Source of the DNA: CAYNVQ01 sp964400735
GTDB taxonomy: Bacteria; Acidobacteriota; Aminicenantia; Aminicenantales; Aminicenantaceae
Direction: 5' to 3'
Length of the DNA stretch: 64,000 nucleotides
NCBI GenBank assembly: GCA_964400735.1
Contig: CAYNVQ010000003.1
Span: 248,001 to 312,000, forward strand
Program-made: the position numbers and the translations under genes
The notes under the pieces: generated by a model
Told to the model about the DNA's origin: nothing
Seen by the model: only the letters and a program-made list of their open reading frames with translations
The model's database searches: none
Shown: piece by piece, positions 62,224 to 64,000 of the stretch
Layout: the number at the start of each line of letters is the position of its first letter
Position numbering within the stretch: the first letter of the stretch is position 1

Positions 62224-63615
62224 TTACTCAAAGAGATCACTCATGTCGATTTCATATCTTTTGATCATTTCATTGAGGGTGGTGGGTTTGAGTCCCAGAT
62301 ATTCCGCTGCCTTTTTCTGAACACCATTCGCCTTCCTCAGGGCTTCCATGATCCACCTTTTTTGGAATAGCTGGGTTTGTTCTTTGAGAGAGCCTCTGTT
62401 TACCGTGGGATTGAAGATATTTTCTTCTTTTGTCGGCGACGTATAAAGAAAAGGTGGCAGACTGTCTCTGGTAATCAGTTTGATTTTGGTGAGGACAACG
62501 GCCCGCTCTATCAGGTTTTCCAGTTCTCGAATGTTTCCCGGCCAATCATAGCTTTCGAAGATCTCCATGACGTCTTCGCTGACACCGTGAATTTCTTTAT
62601 CGTTTTCTTTGCTGTACATGTCCAAAAAGTGTTTAACTAGGAGGGGAATGTCTTCTCTCCTATCCCGCAAAGGAGGAAGCTCGATTTTTATGACATTGAG
62701 ACGGAAAAAGAGGTCCTGCCTGAACACTTTTTCAGTGATCAGATCTTCCAGTTCCGTATTGGTGGCGGCAATAACCCGGACATCAACCCTTATGGTGCTC
62801 GTTCCTCCCAGCCGCATAAATTCTCTATCCTGCATCACCCGCAGCAGCTTAGCCTGAGTCTCCAGGCTAATAGAGGAAATTTCATCGAAGAATATGGTTC
62901 CCTTATCTGCGGCTTCGAAGAGGCCTTTTTTATCGCTGACAGCTCCGGTAAAAGCTCCTTTCAAATGACCAAATAGATGGCTTTCCAGCAGGTCCGGAGG
63001 AAGGGAGCCGCTGTTGACGACGATAAAAGGAGCGTGAGAGCGGTTGCTGTTCTGGTGAATGGCCCGGGCAACCAGCTCTTTTCCTGTGCCGCTTTCACCC
63101 TGTATCAATATGGTGCTCCGCGTCGGCGCGGAGGCCTTGATGAGCTCGAACACATTGTGCATCAATGGACTTTTTCCGATGATGTTCTCGAAACTGAATT
63201 TTCTCTTGAGTTCGTCCTTCAGTCGAATATTTTCGTCTTGGAGTTTTTTGTGTTCTTTGGCCCTTTCGATGGTAAGGAGCAATTCCTCATGTTTGAAAGG
63301 CTTTTGGATGTAATCGAAGGCCCCGATTTTCATGGCCGAAATGGCCGACTCCACCGAAGCATAGGCCGTGATGATGATGATGACAGCGTTGGGATCGATC
63401 TTTTTTAATTTTTTTAGGACTTCCATCCCGTTCATGCCGGGCATGAGAAGATCGAGGAGAATAAGATCAAAGGATTGAGGAGAATGCTTTTCTAAGGCTT
63501 CCTCTCCGCTGATCGAGTTTTCGACTTTGTATCCTTCCGCTGCTAACAGCTCTCCCAATACCTCATGGATGATGGGTTCGTCGTCGATAATATGAATTGT
63601 TCCTTTTTGTGTCAT
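62224..63615 (-). CDS. NtrC-family sigma-54 response regulator
   Basis: 463 residues. Receiver domain with DD at 11-12 and phosphorylated Asp55 (LLDLLMPG) and the Lys of IQKPFKH. AAA+ core: GESGTGKE, GAFTGA in LKGAFTGAVSDKK, FFDEISSI, WPGNIRELENL. The Fis-type HTH ends it (VQKKAAEYLGLKPTTLNEMIKRY). Convergent with the M1 gene, whose sigma-54 promoter is a natural target. It follows the histidine kinase gene by 7 bp. Confidence 0.95.
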   Translation of the reverse strand: MTQKGTIHIIDDEPIIHEVLGELLAAEGYKVENSISGEEALEKHSPQSFDLILLDLLMPGMNGMEVLKKLKKIDPNAVIIIITAYASVESAISAMKIGAFDYIQKPFKHEELLLTIERAKEHKKLQDENIRLKDELKRKFSFENIIGKSPLMHNVFELIKASAPTRSTILIQGESGTGKELVARAIHQNSNRSHAPFIVVNSGSLPPDLLESHLFGHLKGAFTGAVSDKKGLFEAADKGTIFFDEISSISLETQAKLLRVMQDREFMRLGGTSTIRVDVRVIAATNTELEDLITEKVFRQDLFFRLNVIKIELPPLRDRREDIPLLVKHFLDMYSKENDKEIHGVSEDVMEIFESYDWPGNIRELENLIERAVVLTKIKLITRDSLPPFLYTSPTKEENIFNPTVNRGSLKEQTQLFQKRWIMEALRKANGVQKKAAEYLGLKPTTLNEMIKRYEIDMSDLFE

Positions 63616-63622
63616 TAGCTTT

Positions 63623-64000
63623 CTACGCCGGGATCGTTTTGTTCAGTTTCCTTTTTTCCAAATCCATCGGTATGTATATCACAAATCTGGATCCTTTTCC
63701 GCTTTCGCTTTCAACGGTAATCCGGCCCTCATGTTCTTTGATGATGGCATAGCTGATAGAAAGCCCCAATCCTGTTCCCTTGCCGATACCCTTGGTGGTG
63801 AAGAAGGGATCAAAAATATGGGGGAGGTGTTGGCTTTTGATTCCGGTTCCGGTGTCTTCGATAACCACAGCTGCCTGGTTGCCCGATTGCGTGAGCTCGA
63901 TTTTGAGTTTCCCGCCATCCGGCATAGCATCCATGGCATTGAGGATGATATTGATGAAGACCTGTTGGATTCTCTCCCCTTGGGCCCAGATGGATTCGAG
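63623..64000 (-). CDS. Sensor histidine kinase, C-terminal part
   Basis: The last ~125 residues of a two-component kinase; the frame continues past base 64000. The ATPase motifs are intact: N box QVFINIILNAMDAMPDGG, G1 EDTGTGIK, F box FDPFFTTK, G2 GTGLGLSIS. The partner is the NtrC-type regulator next to it. The sensing part is outside the window. Confidence 0.95.
   Translation of the reverse strand, partial: LESIWAQGERIQQVFINIILNAMDAMPDGGKLKIELTQSGNQAAVVIEDTGTGIKSQHLPHIFDPFFTTKGIGKGTGLGLSISYAIIKEHEGRITVESESGKGSRFVIYIPMDLEKRKLNKTIPA

Overview
The window comes from a Gram-negative, probably anaerobic and peptide-fermenting bacterium. My best guess is Acidobacteriota or Aminicenantes. That rests on a VWFA-related protein of the acidobacterial type, a DUF4388 protein, many TPR proteins, NADH-module subunits of the HydB/HydC type, and a run of peptide and amino-acid degrading enzymes (M20, M1, isoaspartyl dipeptidase, gamma-glutamyltransferase, M14-like deacylase, proline dehydrogenase). 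No rRNA, tRNA, phage, CRISPR array or transposase gene was found. The taxonomic call is inference.

Layout. 0-5 kb: the end of pyruvate phosphate dikinase, proline dehydrogenase, two tandem palindromic repeat elements, an HDAC-family deacetylase, CutA and an M20 peptidase. 5.1-9.8 kb: a compact surface-polysaccharide operon (GT2, two GT4, polyprenyl-phosphate sugar transferase) with a near-perfect internal promoter that predicts a leaderless transcript. 9.9-15.5 kb, minus strand: miaA-hflX-TPR/SLH lipoprotein-pgsA and a DUF4388 protein with a 29-residue membrane ORF. 16-24 kb: a MacA-type adaptor and ABC ATPase without a permease, a Yip1 protein, an inositol-phosphatase family enzyme, a lectin-like secreted protein, accBC and a VWFA protein, separated by repeats. 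24.8-28.5 kb: ffh-rpsP-khpA-rimM-trmD-rplS, with rimM frameshifted in a T9 run. 28.7-33.4 kb: a large TPR protein and a sigma-54 activator. 33.4-42.7 kb: NhaC antiporter, IadA, a PlsC-like protein, PpiD, and the rpsA-IHF/HU-HIT-acyl-CoA dehydrogenase operon.

43-48.4 kb holds the most unusual module: a TRAP-type large permease, a 48-residue two-helix membrane ORF fused by ATGA overlap to a secreted M14-like deacylase, a secreted DUF6305-like protein where a TRAP solute receptor would be expected, and a secreted gamma-glutamyltransferase. Together they look like an extracytoplasmic gamma-glutamyl/N-acyl amino-acid salvage and uptake system. 48.4-51.3 kb is the scpB-scpA-trpS-M50 cluster.

51.6-58.9 kb is a nitrogen-assimilation locus: HydC/NuoE-like, HydB/NuoF-like and Cys-rich NuoG-like subunits followed by a ferredoxin-type glutamate synthase domain protein and a strong terminator. 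Upstream lie glnA and a divergent Lrp/AsnC regulator that share a promoter region with a palindromic operator. The last part has speD, an M1 peptidase behind a good sigma-54 promoter, and a convergent NtrC-type regulator and histidine kinase that runs off the end.

Three families of non-coding repeats with inverted ends are scattered between genes: a nested-palindrome family (five copies), a second family (four copies) and a third (two direct copies plus an inverted one). They look like MITE-like elements mobilised from elsewhere.
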